Notes: generated by a model not told the origin, from the letters alone. Shown: positions 15,001 through 28,569, counted from the stretch's first letter. The stretch is 64,000 nucleotides of DNA from Pleodorina starrii (GCA_030267565.1 BRXU01000001.1:5146001-5210000); one strand, 5' to 3'. Program-made: numbers and translations.

Positions 15001-18000
15001 AACAGCGGATCCGTGCCCCTCCCATGCCCCAAAATTGAGCTTGCCTGCTGCCGCAGCACAGATCTGGAGGCCGGGCGCTCGGAGGGGATGCTCTCCGCTA
15101 CGGAAGCAAAACTCGTCTGGCGGTTGCCGGTCCGCGGGAGTTGGCGGTCGTGGTAGTCCAGCACACTCTCGGGAATGGATGTTGCTGTCACAGTCTCCTC
15201 ATCTACCTCTTCAGGCACCGAGAGATGGCTGGCCTGCCGGAAGGATACCCTGGAGGCCGAGCGCCCTGCAGAGTGACAAGGGGACAACGCGCTGTTTCAG
15301 CCCTCCTGCCAGAGCACTTCAACATTGTTAACAGCATTCGATTTCCACGGATACAGTAGCCTAAAGTTGTCATAAAGTTGTCTTAAATAGGAAACTGTGG
15401 CTACAGCTGCCATAAATGCGGCAGGCGGCCACGTTGGCATCTCAGGTGGCATACCTGAGATGTAGCTGCTTTGTCGCAGCTCGTCGTTATCAAAGTCCTC
15501 CGAGTACTCGGTGGTGGCGATGCTAGGGGCGGCGCCGTTCCTCCGCCCGCCGGGCCCTGGGCTGCCTCCCCGGCTAGGCAAGCGCTCGTGCGGCTGGTGC
15601 AGCGAGCTCTGCGTGCCCTGCGCTGGCGATATCGGTCGGAGCGAGGTCTGATGCAAGTGGGCCGGCGAAGGAGAGCGCGAAGCGGTTGCGGCCACACCCG
15701 CGATGGCCTGTTGCTGCTGCTGCGGACTGCTGCTCCGAAGGATGGATACCGGATGCTGCGTCAATGGAGGCCCAACCTGCGCACAATTGTTGGGCGCGGC
15801 ACACTTCTTGGAAAATTGTCTGTTGCACTAGGACCTGCAGGATCTGCATACCGGAAGCACGACAAACTGCATTCTCATGATGCACACTTAACCCAAGCTT
15901 CCTACACTTCCCATCACGCCTCCGCCGTGCCATGCCACATCTCGAACCAGCACGGAATGACGCACCTGAACCCCGAAGTCCGGCTTGGGTGGCGACGGCG
16001 GCTGCGGCGTGGTCTGCGCGGTGCTGTGCGTGTGCACGACTTTGTTGCGGCTGAGCTGCTCTACGAATAGAGACGTCACGTCGTGAAGGTGGGTGAGGCT
16101 GTCCTTGCGAACCTCATCGCGGATGGTCGCCTCAAACGCGTGGAGCTTCGCGTCCTGAAAGCACGGCACAGTAAACGCCCGATTGCACGGCGATGAGCCG
16201 CCGACAGGTTCCAGCGTGGTTCAGGAGGGCAACGAGCGACATGCGAGTGTAGGGGGTTGTGCGTCATGGCATTAGCGCCCACAGCTGTGGGAGGCAATCA
16301 CATGGAAGTCGGTACGCGTGCAGCAGTAACACCCTTTGACAGTGCAAGAGGACAACAGTTACACATGGACGCAAATTTGGGGCCTTACGGTCAACGAAGA
16401 TCCCAACCGACAAACACCAGAACAAGTGCCGAGTTGACTCAACATTTTATGTGATCCGCCTGCCCGCACCACCTGTAACCAACTACCCAACCGAAAGATC
16501 ATCGTCGCATCCCACCCACCATTTCGGCTTGGGTCTGTGCAATAAGCTGCAGCTGGGCCTCCGCCGCGGTCGACTGGTCAAGCCGCTGGGCAATTCGATG
16601 CGCCTCGCGCTGCACGGCCGCAATCGCGCGCGCGTTCTGCAGCTGCTGCAGCTCCAGCTCAGCCGCATCCAGCTCCTCATACCTACGGACGCGCAGGGAA
16701 GAAATGGGTCCATAAAAGATGACGTCTTAAGCGCAGCCGCTAGACTGCTCTCTACGGCCCAAGAGATGCCATCAACCTGGTCTCAACTCTCACAAGAGCA
16801 CAATCCACCACACGACAGCAGTCACGACCAACCCAGTCTCGATAAGTTGTTGTCTGCATGATCAGACCCCGCCAGTGAGTATTCAGCACGCGGCACGAGC
16901 GCAGGCACGCACGTCTTCAGCGTGTTTTGCATCTGGTTGAACAGCTCCCCGGGCGCGAGCCTGACACGCTCCGGCGGGCCCAGCGTCTCGTCCAGGAACG
17001 TCACCACGCGCGGCCGAGGGGGCGGACTGGCCATTGCCCCGAGCAGGCCGTTTCCACTGTCGTCAGGCCCACCCGCCGCTGCCGCAGCCGGGGGGCTCTG
17101 GCGCCGCTGCTCCGCGCGTGGCGACCCCCCAGACAGCCCCCGCTCCTCGAGCTGCTGCCGGTGAAGGCTCCGAATCAAATCCACTTGCTGATGCATCGAG
17201 CCGGCGAGCGCCACAGGGCTGCTTGTTGCGGGCGATGACTGGCTCCGGCTGGTGTGGAGGACAGACCTGCTGACGTTTTGCTGTAACACAGACGAGATGG
17301 GTGAAGCCGCTGATGCCGACACTAGGACGAACGGCGGCAGGCTGTCCGTGAGATGCTGCGATGAGGGCCCGTTGGGCTCCGCATGGTGGTCGACGCGTCC
17401 CTCGCCTGCACACAACGCCGACAAAATCGCTGGCTTAGCATGCTCTCGTTCACCCATTGGGGACAAGTTCCACGTCAACACATGGCATGAAGTCTGATAT
17501 AACTTCTGGGTTTTTTTTGCCGCGGACGACTAATGCGCTAGTTGGACTCACCCACGCCCGTCTCCTTGGTGGCTTTCCTCGGAGTGTTCGAGAGGCTGGA
17601 CGGCGACGGCTGATGCTGCACGTGCAGTAGCTCCCGCGAGAAAACCAGGTGCGGCCCCTTGGGGCCGGGTATAAGCAGCACTTCCGAGGTCCGGCGCCTG
17701 GTGATCCCCGGGCCAGAGGGGTCACTGCCTTCAGCGGTTTGGGTCTCCTGGTCGGCCGCGGTTAGCTCCAGCGGTTCTGAGAGCTGGATGATCGTGGGGC
17801 GCATGGGCAACCGGCCGTTGTGCGCTGCCAAGTTTGGGATGCTCATTGGGTCGCCTGCGCAGGAAGCCAGCCAAGCAGAAAGCGGACAGACATGGCGATG
17901 TGGTTCTTACGGCTTGGATCAAGACGTCAATGCGCACACGCCGCGGTGCTCTTACCGGACTTAGGCAGCTGGAGATCTTCGGCTTCATCCTCCGTTCCCG

Positions 18001-21000
18001 ATGCAGAGCTGTCCGCCTTCAGCCGCTCATCAGCCCGTTTAGCGGCCTGCGCTTCCAGTGACACCATGTAATGCTTCTATGACACCCTGGCGACATCAGG
18101 TTAACACTGGCGCCCGACTGGATGCAAGGCACTCGAACCCCTGGATGACGACAATGTCCACCGCGACACTTCAAGAATGGCCCCGCTCACGTACCTTCAG
18201 CAATTCACGCTGGGCTGGCCGCTGCCGCAGCGGGCTGTTCGCCTCCTCATACTCGTTGACAATCACAGCGCATGGCCGCGTGGGAGTCCCGGGGCCACTT
18301 TCGCCAAAACTGGAAACAGGGAAGAGGCAAACGATGACAAGCCGTCACGCACGCCCTGTGAGACTGCAACGAGGCCCAAGTTCACACGCTATGGTGTCTC
18401 ATACCCTACATGCACGACGCCATAACGCACGCTACCAACCTGTCATCTGATGCCCCGCCATACGAAGGACTGAGCGGTGCCGCCTCTTGACGGCCCCGCG
18501 CGCTGGCCCCGGCGCTTGCCGAAGTCTGCTGCTGCGGGCGATCCCTGATGCCTTTGGCCCGAGACGGCGACTCGGTGTCGACAGCCTCTTCCCACCTAGA
18601 CCGCTCCCGATCCAAGGACAAGCGCTGAGCCAGCCCCGGATTCTCCACGAGCACGTCCTGCAGCTCGGCAATCGTCAGCACGCGCTGGCCGTAGGTGGAC
18701 TCCTCGCCACTGCTGCTGCCGTTATCGTCCGCACTCTCCGCGCTAAAAGTGGCATTGTCGTATGGCAGCCCGGTCACCGAGGGCGCCACGCTGTCGGCCG
18801 TGACGTTGGACGTGACCGACAGCAGCGGAATTTGTATAACGGGCGCCGCTGGGACCTGCTTGCCAGGTGAGCTGGGGATGGATGCGTGGGGCTGGCCCGG
18901 CACCATGGAGGCTGCGCGCCCGCCGCGCCCGCCCTGCGCGTAGGGTGACCAATCCGGGTGAAACGTGAGCATCGCCACCCTTACCAAGGGTCCAACCACA
19001 GCAGATGGACGCTGCCAACTGCGGCTGCCCGAGTTTGCGTATCCCATCATGAGTGCCCTACCTCTTGTGTGCTCCAGGCCCGGTGTGCCGGGCTAGCCGG
19101 GTCGCTCCTACCCTGCAGCGATGCCGCGTCCTGGTCGCGATCGTACACGCTGAGGCTGCCCTGGCTCGGACCCGGAGATACGCGGGCAAGCAACCCGGGC
19201 ATCGTTCCTGCAGCAACGCTCTCGGCGTGCAAACCGCTGGTTAGCATGCTGGCGTCATCCTCGAACGCAGATGTTTCCATGTCCGAGGAGAAAGAGCTGT
19301 CCACCAGATCTCCATGGCTCTGGCCGGCTATGCTGCCGTCACCGCCAGCGCGGGACGCTTGCGCGCCGCTGCGCGCACCCATGCCAGCCCTGCTGGGAGC
19401 GCCATAGCCCCTGCTGCTGTCTGCGCCCACGCTGCTGCTGCCCGTGGTGCGCATCTTCTTGTAGCCGGGTATGGGCCAGGACGCCTCAGTGCTGAACTCG
19501 ATGTCCGCCTCCACGGCTTCGTCGTATTGCTCTACCTGGCGTGGGCCGGCCAGGTCCTGTGAAACCGACATAGGGTACGCCCAACGGAAGACGACAGTAA
19601 GGGCGAGCCCGTGACAGTCATCGGTCGAGGAAAGGGACAACGTTAAGGGTACCCTGAAAGGACATCCCCTGCATCATCGACACACTCGGTAAATGCAGCA
19701 ACACTGCTTGCCCAATGCAACCGAGCATGGCGTATTGTCTCAGAACTGATTTACAGACGACATGTTTTGCAGCAACGGAATTACCTGGTGCAAATGCCTA
19801 GAGTCAGTCGGCAGCCCGGTTGGCACGATAGCAACCGGTGGTGGGTACGGTAGCAAGGTCCCCCGAAGCGAGGCCGCTTGCAGCTGTTGATGCTCCAGCT
19901 GTGCCTGGGGGTCAGGCCATGCCTGGACGGCCTGCTGTGGCGCAGCCATAAGCCCCTGCTGCTGCAAAGCTCCCAGCCGTGCGCTAAGCTGCAGGGCTAA
20001 GTCCCAGAGACTGTCCACGTGCCGCTCGTTGCGGGCTTGCTGCAGCCCAGCCTGCACCGTCGTCGGGTACTCGCCGGCCGTGAGCCGCGCAGCGCCTCGG
20101 CTCCCAGCGGTGGCAGCTTGGGGCTCAGCCGCAGGCACGCGCCGGTTGGCGGACCCCGCACGGGAGGCCGAACGCGAGCGCCGCATCTGTTGCTTGGCTC
20201 GCTTGGGTGGCGAGCGGGATCGGGAGTTGAGTGATGTGGCCTCGTGCTTGCGGCCCGCGGTGGGGCTGCGCCGACGCCCTCGGGAGTTGTCACGACCGCG
20301 TGACGTATCGCGGCCTAGAGACATGTCGAGGCGCTCCGCCTGCGAAAGTCGACATGGAGCAGAGGGCATGTCACTTAAGGCAAGGGTGTGACGCTTACAT
20401 TGCAAGCGTTGGGGTTCCGAGGCAAGACTCTCATTCCGATCGGCAAGGATTATGGACAGAAGCCGGTGATTCAGGAGTGCAGCATTTGACGGCACCAGCG
20501 GGACACCCCAACTGGAGGTACAACCCTGATCCAACGCACCCCCCCTCCCTATCATGAAACCACTCCTCACCGCTTGCAACTCCCGCTGGTGCTGCTCATA
20601 CTTCTTGCGGGCGGCCAGGCGGGCCTCGAGGTCAATGGTGCGTAACGTTTCCGGCGCGATGGGCTGTCCAACCTAGGGCGTCGTGGGTGCAACGAACGGA
20701 AATCGTTTGCAGTATGACTCCAGAGGGCCGCACGCATGCCCCAATAATTCGCGACGTCTGTTTGCGTGATGAACCAGGTCAGATCGCGCAGCCACTCTAG
20801 GCAACCGCACGCACAAGCGGCACTGCTACTGACACACCTGGATGTGCCGCAAGGCCGATTGCGCGCGTGAAGGCGCGGGGTTGACGAGCGGCCGAGTTGG
20901 GCGAGCAGAGCCCTCTCGGTAAACGCGCCCCGCTTCCTCGGGCATCTCCGGGTCGTGCACGCGTACCACCTGAACATCGGACCGGTGTATTGCCAAAAAT

Positions 21001-23837
21001 GTCATGCAGCCTAGCACAAGCGGTTTCAACTTCAGACGGCGTGAAATAGTCTGGGCTCGCAGGTTTGTGGAGTCTAGTTGGCGTGCCTCTGCCTGGTGGC
21101 CGGCACCATAATTCCGTCGACATCTAGCGTATACGGCTTATGCGAGATACGCGACATGGCGCATGCTCCATGGCACCCGGCATACAGAAGTGGGCAACCC
21201 ACCTGTGGTCCGCCGCCCCAGTCATCGTCACCCAGAGGGTGCCCAAAGTTGTCCACCAGCATGGGGCGGCCACCGCGGGACCGGGTCGGAGACACTGACC
21301 CAAACCGCCGCTCCTGCCGCTGGCGATCTGTCGCTTCCTGCAAGTTGATAGCAAAAACTTTAAATGATGAAGGGGGAGAGCAAAACATTTTGTTGCCGGC
21401 GGTATGATCGCAATTCTACGCCACGAAAGGTGGCCAGGTACCGAGCGAAGAGTGTTTCAGCTGGTCAGTGCACCCGCCTTTGGTGTATGCAACCCAAGCC
21501 GGCTTCCTACCATCCGCATTGCGTCGCTCATGTTGTAGGGCATCGCCCTTTCGGACACGAAGTCGTGGTCTGGAGCGGAGGCAACGTGGTATAGCCGCTG
21601 CACTTGTGCCGCGCGCGATGGGGCCGCTGCGGCCGCCGAGCCGCTCTCCGGAGGCGCGATGTCCACCCACGCGGGCCGCGGCTGCTTGTAGTCCGGCGGG
21701 TTCTCCTTGGTAGCATATGCGTACTTCTGTGCCCGCTGTTGGGGTGGAAGGGAGCAGGGGCCCACGTGTTTGGAACTCAGTCGATCCATTAATGTTCCAC
21801 GGCTAACGCATTCCACGCCTGAAACTCCACCGCAACGTTTGTTACCAACAGAACCGCCCCCTTGGGAGTAGTGCTCACCTCTCGCGCTTTCGCCATTTCC
21901 GCCTTCATAACTTTCAGCTGCGCAATCTTCGCCTCCTGCTGTGCCGCCTTTTCCTGCAGTTGCTTAGCGGCCATATCCTTCGCCTTGCGGTCCATATATT
22001 CCTGTCAGGGTAGAAACACAGGCGATATTTTTCCCGGGCCGACAGGAACACCTCCGCGTTGTTGCGCCACAACACGCGACAAGCGGGATTCCAACTCACG
22101 AACCGCACCCACCTTCAACTGGGTGCGGGCCACGGGGTCCAGGGTCTTCGCTCGTGCAGCAGCTGCGCCAGGGCTAACATTCCGCGGCGGCGGAGCGCCC
22201 GACGCAGCCTTGGCTGGAACCTCCTGTGGCGCACCAATGGGCGCCTCGCCCGCAACTGGCGGGTTTTTCTGTCTGCGCATATTATGCCGCCACGGCTTCG
22301 CATCTATCGGCTTCTTCTCCGGCACATCCTGAGCAGCAGCCTGCGGCGAAGGCTGGGGTTACGACTATACATCCTTTGTAATCTACACTCCGTCCGAGCG
22401 GCCGACTTGATACCAGGCGTTACCTGCATGTCCTTCAAAGCTGCATTCACGCCGATTGACGGCGGCGCTGGTTTCTTGCGCCTGGCAGGAACGGGTGGCG
22501 CCTCCGGAACACGCGTCACCTCAGCAGCCGCTGCTCTGGCCTCCCTCGTCTCCTCATTCAGCTGGGCAGCCAATGCGTCTTGCTCCGCCTAAGCGACGTA
22601 AGCAAACGCAAATGACCTTCGTTACCACCCACCCATGCCTGTACGTGCTGCACAGCTTGATACCAAGTGCCTAGCCCTGTAAGAAGCCCACCTTGAGGCG
22701 CCGGTCCTTCTCCGTACGGAGGACGTCCTGCTCGCGCTGGAGCCGCTTCACAAAAGCCGACACGGCTGCCTGTCGCTGGATTGCCTCCGTCTGCTTCTGG
22801 GCCACTGGGTTTGGCAAAATCTGCATCCAGGGTTCCGACGCCCACGTGGGTGAACACATGCCGGTAAGCAGCTTCCAATGCTAGGTCCAAACACAAGTGT
22901 ACGGCCACATGGGAAGAGTTCTTACGTTGAGGTCGCGCTTGACGACAGCCCCTTTTGCGGGCGCCGCCGACAAATGTGAGGGCCGCGTCGCTGACTGCGA
23001 GCGCGTCCTGCCGGCGGGAGCGCCCGCGGGAGGGTGGGGGGCCCTGGCAGCGTCCGCCGTCGAAGGGCGCACTCGCAGGCGCAGTGGTTCTAGCGGCTGC
23101 TCGACAGGTGGCACTGCAGCTGCTGCATGGCTGCTATCTGCCCGTTCCAGTCCGCCCTGAGGCTCTGCGCGTGCTTCCGTATCCCTGAGCCCTGCCACAT
23201 CCTCCAGATCCGCTGCTGCAGCCGCTGCTGCTGGCGCTCGCGCCTTCTGAATGCGGGCTTTCTGCTCCATGACCTTCAGCTGAGCAAGCTCGAGCGGCGC
23301 AAAGCTGGCGACCAGCTTGACCAGCTCAGCATTGATGGTCTGTGAACGCCGGTGCAGCGGGACTGCTTCGTACGAGTCCTCGCTCGATGAGAGCGGCCCC
23401 GCCAATGATGTCGCGCTGGTCCGGTAGCTGGTCCCGCTGCCTGCCGCTGCTGACGGCACGCCTGAGGGGCCAGCATACTGCTCCGGAGCCCGACGCTGAG
23501 ACGAGCGCTCTGAGCCTGCATGGCAGCCACGCGTTGGTTAGGGGCGCAGTCTGGTGGCATCCACGTGTGTCAGAATGCTGGGGGACCTTCAGGGTTGCTA
23601 CTCGTGCTCCTGGTTGCTACCGTTTAGAACGTACACACCTTCGCGAGGTCCCGTCACAGCAGTTACCGCAGATAGAGCACGTCCTGACACATGCCCAGAT
23701 TTGCTTCGGGTGCCTCCTGTCCGTGGAAAGTCCGCATGGCCCCGTCAACGCAAAGATGCGACGGCTGAGACCCAAGCGAGGCCAGTCCAATCAACAGCTG
23801 CTTGTACAAATGCAGCCTCACTCACCACCATCGTCAT
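1..23837 (-). CDS. Giant acidic/coiled-coil repeat protein, partial at the 3' end (Cep350-like centrosomal protein is a guess)
   Basis: About 45 GT/AG-bounded minus-strand exons form one dense series with no internal 3' end. The proposed start is ATG at 23837-23835: a 12-nt exon (MTMV) joins in phase 0 to an exon beginning at 23495. The N-terminal part (about 19-23.5 kb) is basic, with a SR/RS-rich stretch near 20.2 kb and helical segments rich in K/E/Q (21.9, 22.6 kb). The middle (13-17 kb) has coiled coil (for example RQEVALLQDRLQDI near 13.9 kb). The C-terminal part (1-12 kb) is Ser/Glu/Asp-rich with many Y-S-x-D/E-F motifs. Other clear exon cores lie near 14160-14895, 16866-17407, 18440-18960, 19055-19560, 8860-9600, 4170-4665 and 2706-3045. 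No enzymatic domain was seen. The acidic motifs, coiled coils and size fit a centriole or cilium scaffold, but no homology is proven. A C-terminal domain such as CAP-Gly would lie outside the window. More than one gene cannot be excluded. Confidence 0.6.
5144..6493 (-). other. Largest exon of the giant gene: acidic Y-S-x-D-F-rich block
   Basis: A single 1350-nt exon lies between an acceptor (intron side reading tttccgcag on the minus strand) and a donor (gtgcgt). It encodes about 450 residues dominated by Glu, Asp, Ser and Ala. It contains three copies of the recurring motif: LYSEDFADAD at its start, GYSDDFTDH near 6180 and YTRDFTDL near 5670. A run of alternating acidic and proline-poor segments (EEEVPDEEDLPEEDLDVDLD near 5450) follows. 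The exon ends in a more basic segment, RQTRKIESRTWRNQQALL, which could be a short helix. The composition predicts an intrinsically disordered region. Dense antisense reading frames here are shadows caused by GC bias. Confidence 0.65.
7366..8086 (-). repeat. Three tandem duplicated exons in the giant gene
   Basis: Three successive exons (7952-8086, 7653-7814 and 7366-7527) encode the same 45-residue unit. The unit has a D-Y-E/D-L-D-F core, then S-A-L-E/D-V, a Glu/Ser-rich basic turn (AEESSRRVL), ATASASRLVS, and ends in VQ at the donor. The last two are both exactly 162 nt and carry an extra acidic N-terminal run of E/D; the first is 135 nt. All three are phase 0 at both ends, so each can be gained, lost or skipped without a frameshift. 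The exon at about 8340-8570 has two diverged L/VQRSAATAS copies and may be an older member. Unequal exchange between introns is the simplest origin. Confidence 0.85.
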
Positions 23838-26398
23838 TTTGTCTTGCAGGGAAAGCCTGCAACGGCATTGCCGCTAGTCACTGTGGCTAAGCCCTCATAT
23901 CTGCACCTGCTTGGCTTCGCGTGCCAGTCTCAAGCAGGTCTAAGAAGATTGTATACTATGAAAATACGTTTGAGGCCGTCTACGTCAAGCGGAGGTGTGT
24001 CAGCCCGGCCGAAATCCTCTGGAAGCAATGTTGTTGTGTGCAAGAGATGGGGTTAATGTGTGCCTTCTAGGACATGGCTCGTCTCCGCTCTCTGTGTGCA
24101 ACGTCGCCTCGAGCTCGTTGAGGAGCACCCGTAAAGTACGGATCCAGGTTACTGCAATTTTAAAAGGTAGCCACGGCATATCAAGATATCATGTTGTGCG
24201 CGAATGCTTTGCCAAAGTAAGGAATGCTTTCCAAGAAAAATTTGTCAGCGCTCTTGCCTTTGTTGCCTTCGTGGCCTGTCTAAACGCCAAGGTGTCTCTG
24301 CTACCGGATTATCCCGCTTTTTTACAGCCTCCAGCCTCACACGGTATAATATGAAGCATTCGGGTTTGAGACTTTATCCGTAATTGAAGGAATGGCGGTA
24401 ACGACAAGCTTGTTGACTTTTTGGGGGCCCCTCGCCCAGACTGCCACGCCCCCCGAGGCTGTCGCTCACGGTGTTCACCCATTTGCGCTGACGCCTTCAG
24501 CCCGGCTCGACGGAAACCTTTAGCTAAGAGCAACCTCAGCACGCCCAACGCCGAACCGTCTCCTTGCATCCCAAACAGGGCTCTGCCCTGATCCCAAAAA
24601 CCCATCGAACCAACTGCCCAACCGCACCAACCGCCGGTACTTCCAAGAATCACCCCTGCGCGTCGTATGCAGGAGGTCATGTTGTCATGCAAAGACAGAA
24701 AAACGGAGGAGTGCTTGTAACAGTCCCATGACGTATATTCAGGTGTAAGGGGTATGGCTCACTCCCTCGCACGACCTCGGGGCAGTAGCACAGAGCCCCG
24801 CGACCGCAGGGAGACTCAGCCGTAAGGCTTACAATTGGCCACATTTCCCGCCCACCCACGAACAGGCGCACGCACTGGCCCAACGGAAACGTGCGACGTG
24901 CGTGCAACTGACAGAAAGAGCCCCTACCCCAGAAGCCCGAACGAAGGAGGCCTAGACCTACGCAATGGACCAGGGGAAGCCTAGTGCTCCATCCTGCTCC
25001 ACTTGGGGCTGCTTTGCGACTTTTCAGCCTTAAGCGCACGCGGGCACCCAAAACTACCCGCAAGAACGGGCAGCCCCGACCCACCAACTACCAGCATTTC
25101 AACGAAAGTCCCAGGGGCAGCCGTTCCCAGAGTCAACCACGACGCCATTGATGCCTCTCAATTGGCCCTTCACAAAAGGATGAGCCAGGAGCAAGGACAG
25201 AGCGTGTCTTCATGGCCACATTCATGAACCGCCGTCCGTGTTCCATGGCAGAGGCCGCAGCCAGGACAAGCACATCCACAACACACTGATGCAAGCCACC
25301 CGGTGCCCCGGAGCCTGGACAAGCCGTAGGGGCCGTCACCGTTCTCGGCGCCTTACAACTACCTTCTCTCTGCATGGGCCTCTGTTTATAGGGTGGAGGC
25401 CCCAGCCCGAAGCAGCCCCGCGAGGCTCCGGCCCCCAGGATTCGGCCCACCGTATCGTGCGCGTTTTCGTGCCTGCGGCCGTTGTTGATGTTATCGTTAC
25501 AGTGGGCTCCAGAACCCCGGAAAGGTGAAGCCAACTGGCCGTGCACTGCAGCGGAAATGCCCCAGGCAGACGAAAGCGCAGCCAGACAAGGAGGGGTGGG
25601 AAAAGCAACCCATCGAAGTCAAAAATGCGGTCACCGCGGTAGTGGTCTGTACCCGCCGAAGAGGCATCCGTCTGCTCCCTTAACACACGCTAGGACTGAC
25701 GGTCCAGTGTAAACTAACCTTTGCTCACTACGTGAGCCGAGCTGAGGCCAATACGGTTGCTTCATCAGGCAATCTTGCAGGACGAGCAGCGTGCCCTCCC
25801 TCGGTTTTCCCGGCCACTGAGGGGCCCGAGTCTCTGCGTGTCTCTGCGTGTGTGACCCCGACACCTGGCAGAATTGCATGCAGACGACGAGGCTCCACAG
25901 GCGACGAGCGGAGCACCAGAAGCCCATCGAGCGGAGGATCGTCCACCGCAAATCGGTTCTTTCCGGCTGCGTTCTCGTCTGGGGTTTCGATAAATCCTGG
26001 ACCTACCTGTTTGACGGGCCAGCAGCAGCCCTTGAGGTGGCATTGCATGTGGGTTTGCCTGTCCGGCATTAGTTCCGCAGCCCGTGCGGGTGGCGACGGA
26101 GAGGCGTGTAGTGTGCGGAATAAGTTGTGTGTGCGGCCTGTTTACCCCGCGGCTGCCCTTGTCTGTGCTGCGTGAGTCCGTATTCGCGTTACCCACGCAA
26201 ACGGCCGAGCTTACCTGGTTGTTGCATGCCAACCTGCACTGCCCGACGGAGGCTGGCCATTAGAAGCCCGGGCGCCGCATTTTCACCGAAGGTAAGAACA
26301 AAATTGATCAGAGATAATAAATACTTAAACTTAATTGTTAAGAATTGATTGCGCAATCAAAACAACATTGTTTGAGAACCTGCTGCGGTGCCGGCGAC

Positions 26399-26451
26399 AC
26401 GCCCCGCCCCGCCCCGCCCCCCCCCCCGCCACGCCCCGCCACGCCCAAGCC
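26399..26451. repeat. C-rich low-complexity tract
   Basis: Repeats of CGCCC/CCACG including an uninterrupted run of C. The tract is simple low-complexity sequence with i-motif/G-quadruplex potential on the G-rich complement. No gene is attached to it. Confidence 0.8.
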
Positions 26452-28280
26452 CCGCAACAGCAGCAGCACGCAGCCGCCTCCGCTGGGCTATCAAATACAA
26501 TAAAATAATCGGCGATAGATTCCACATACAAACAGCACAAACAAAACCAAAGCCCCGTGCGTGCCTGCTGTGTGTTATTTCGCCAACTTGCAGAATTCGT
26601 TAAAACACCTGCCGCTCGCTCGCTCGCCCGGTGAATGAATTCACGCAGGTGGTCGACCGAGCGGACGCATCAACACCCCGCAAGCGGAAGAGAGACGCGA
26701 CATCTCCTCATCACAGCGGTTCTTCACCCGCTGTGTATCAGCAAGCCGGCGGGCCACGATATCTGCTGTGGCTTCATCACCTGTCGCAAACCCCGCCACC
26801 TAATTAATTACGCGCACGGGCTTGGCGCGGGCCAGCGGGTCTTCGGCTATGTGGCTGACGGCTGAGGGTGACCAGGCGGCTGTACGTCAAACCCAAGCCT
26901 TCTTGACACGCTCGCGTTTGGAATTAAATGGGCGGACCTTGCACAAGGCTACCTTGGGACATTATTTAGGCCCTGGTGGGTTTGGTGTGGCGGCAACCCA
27001 CTGTGAGGTGCGGTGAGGCGGCGGCACCGGTGCGTGGTCCGGGTCGGGGTTGCGGTCCGGGTATGGCGGCAGCGGCCAGTGAACGGCATGAGGGAGTCCA
27101 GGGCCGGTAGTCAGGGGAGGTGGGGCATAGCGGCAGAGGAGGATACGGCCGGTTGGAAGGTGGCAAGGTGCGACGGATGTGGCTCGCGGGCGGGGCAGTC
27201 GCAGAGGCGTGAGGCCGGTGCAGCTGTGCAAGCCCGGCTTACACCGAGGGCGGGGGCGTAAGGACGCGGCGGCGAGAAGGGTACGAGTAGCGGAATTAGG
27301 CGCGACAATAGAAATGGCGGTGACAAACTGTTGAGACTAACAACTCCGAATGGCGAATGGTATGAATTCCAGCTTTCCTAACAATTTCGAGTGGGCTCTA
27401 GTGGTACCACCTGCACCTGTCGGCACCATAGGCCGACTGTGTCCCTCCCTCGTCGCCAGTGGTACGAGTGCAGTTTTGGTCCGGTTTGGCATGAGTCGCG
27501 AGGCAGGCCAACATGGTCGAGGTGGCTCACTGGGCAGCCAACCCACCACCAGCAGGCCAGTGTCGGTTTGGGTTTGGTGGGCCATTACTAAGCACCACCA
27601 GTCGTGTATGGCAGCTGGTTGGGGCCTGGTGCCGCACAGTGGCTGCGTGTTTCTGCATGGATTTCCAAGACATGACTGTACAGCAATCAGGACACTTTGT
27701 TGTGAACGCATTGATAGTCGCTTGTGTGCCGTACGGTACCTGTGTGCAGACATGTCGCACATTCCGGCCCGCACAATATTACAGGCCATTCCCACAGCGG
27801 CCCAGCACACCCAGCAGCAAAGGGGTGCAACCCAGCCCCGTCTATGCACGCACAAAGAACAAAAGTTCAATATGCCGAGAGTGGTCCATGCCAATCTGTA
27901 AGGAACACCCCACACCCCGCAGTCGCGCAGATGCGTTCAGGCCATCGTAGTAGTACCAACCATCCTTCAGCCATGGCAGACCTGCAGCGTGAAAATAGGA
28001 CGTGTAGTGTCCGTCCCTGGGTGATCCCAGTGCTTGTCAAGTAATTCCTGGGCGAAGGCATGACTCATTTTCCGCATGGTACAGAACAGTGATAATTTCA
28101 GATACTAAACTTTCTTATTATAGCCAATTTACATGACACGTTACGTTACCTCACGTTGACATGTAAACTGGCACGCCCAAAAGGATCCCAATTTACTTGG
28201 GCTGTTTTGGGGACGTTATCTCTGTTGGCGCGAGGTCCATACACACTATGTTTTGAGGCGGTAACGTCAAAGCGCCCATG

Positions 28281-28569
28281 TCATATCACTCCCTTAGGAC
28301 GAAGCCTGCGAGCATCGTTGCCCATAATGGAACCCGACGCGCCGAGGTCGGCCTCATCGCGCGAGAGCTCGTTCTCAGAGTACGCCAAGCCCTCGATGGC
28401 GGTCTCATCGCGCTCATTGTTTGCCTATTGATTGTACTAAAGTTGTGCGGCGTCGACGAGCGGCTGCGACCGCGGCCGGCCCTGCGCGGCGTCGGCATGG
28501 CTCTCGGAAGCTCGGCCTGACCGACCACTGTGTCTTATCGAGAAGCAGCAGCGCCTTGTCAAGATCCAT
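28281..28569 (-). CDS. Possible small two-exon gene, function unknown
   Basis: An ATG at 28569-28567 opens a 16-codon exon (ending 28522) reading MDLDKALLLLDKTQWS with a GTCAGG donor. After a 97-nt intron ending in AATAG, a 48-codon exon (28424-28281) continues in phase 0 and ends in a stop. Its product is strongly acidic/polar (NNERDETAIEGLAY, NELSRDEADLGASG) and ends LRPKGVI. The amino-acid composition, matching phase and intron length look like real coding sequence, and the frame is open a little upstream (FRCRLVLHKVN), so the true start may lie further out. The product would be about 63 residues, or it is the tail of a larger or decayed gene. No family is recognised. Confidence 0.35.

Noticed and set aside
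27337..27950. Overlapping 180-190-codon frames on both strands
   Set aside because: No motif, no splice partners, and equal-length opposing frames; most likely chance openings.
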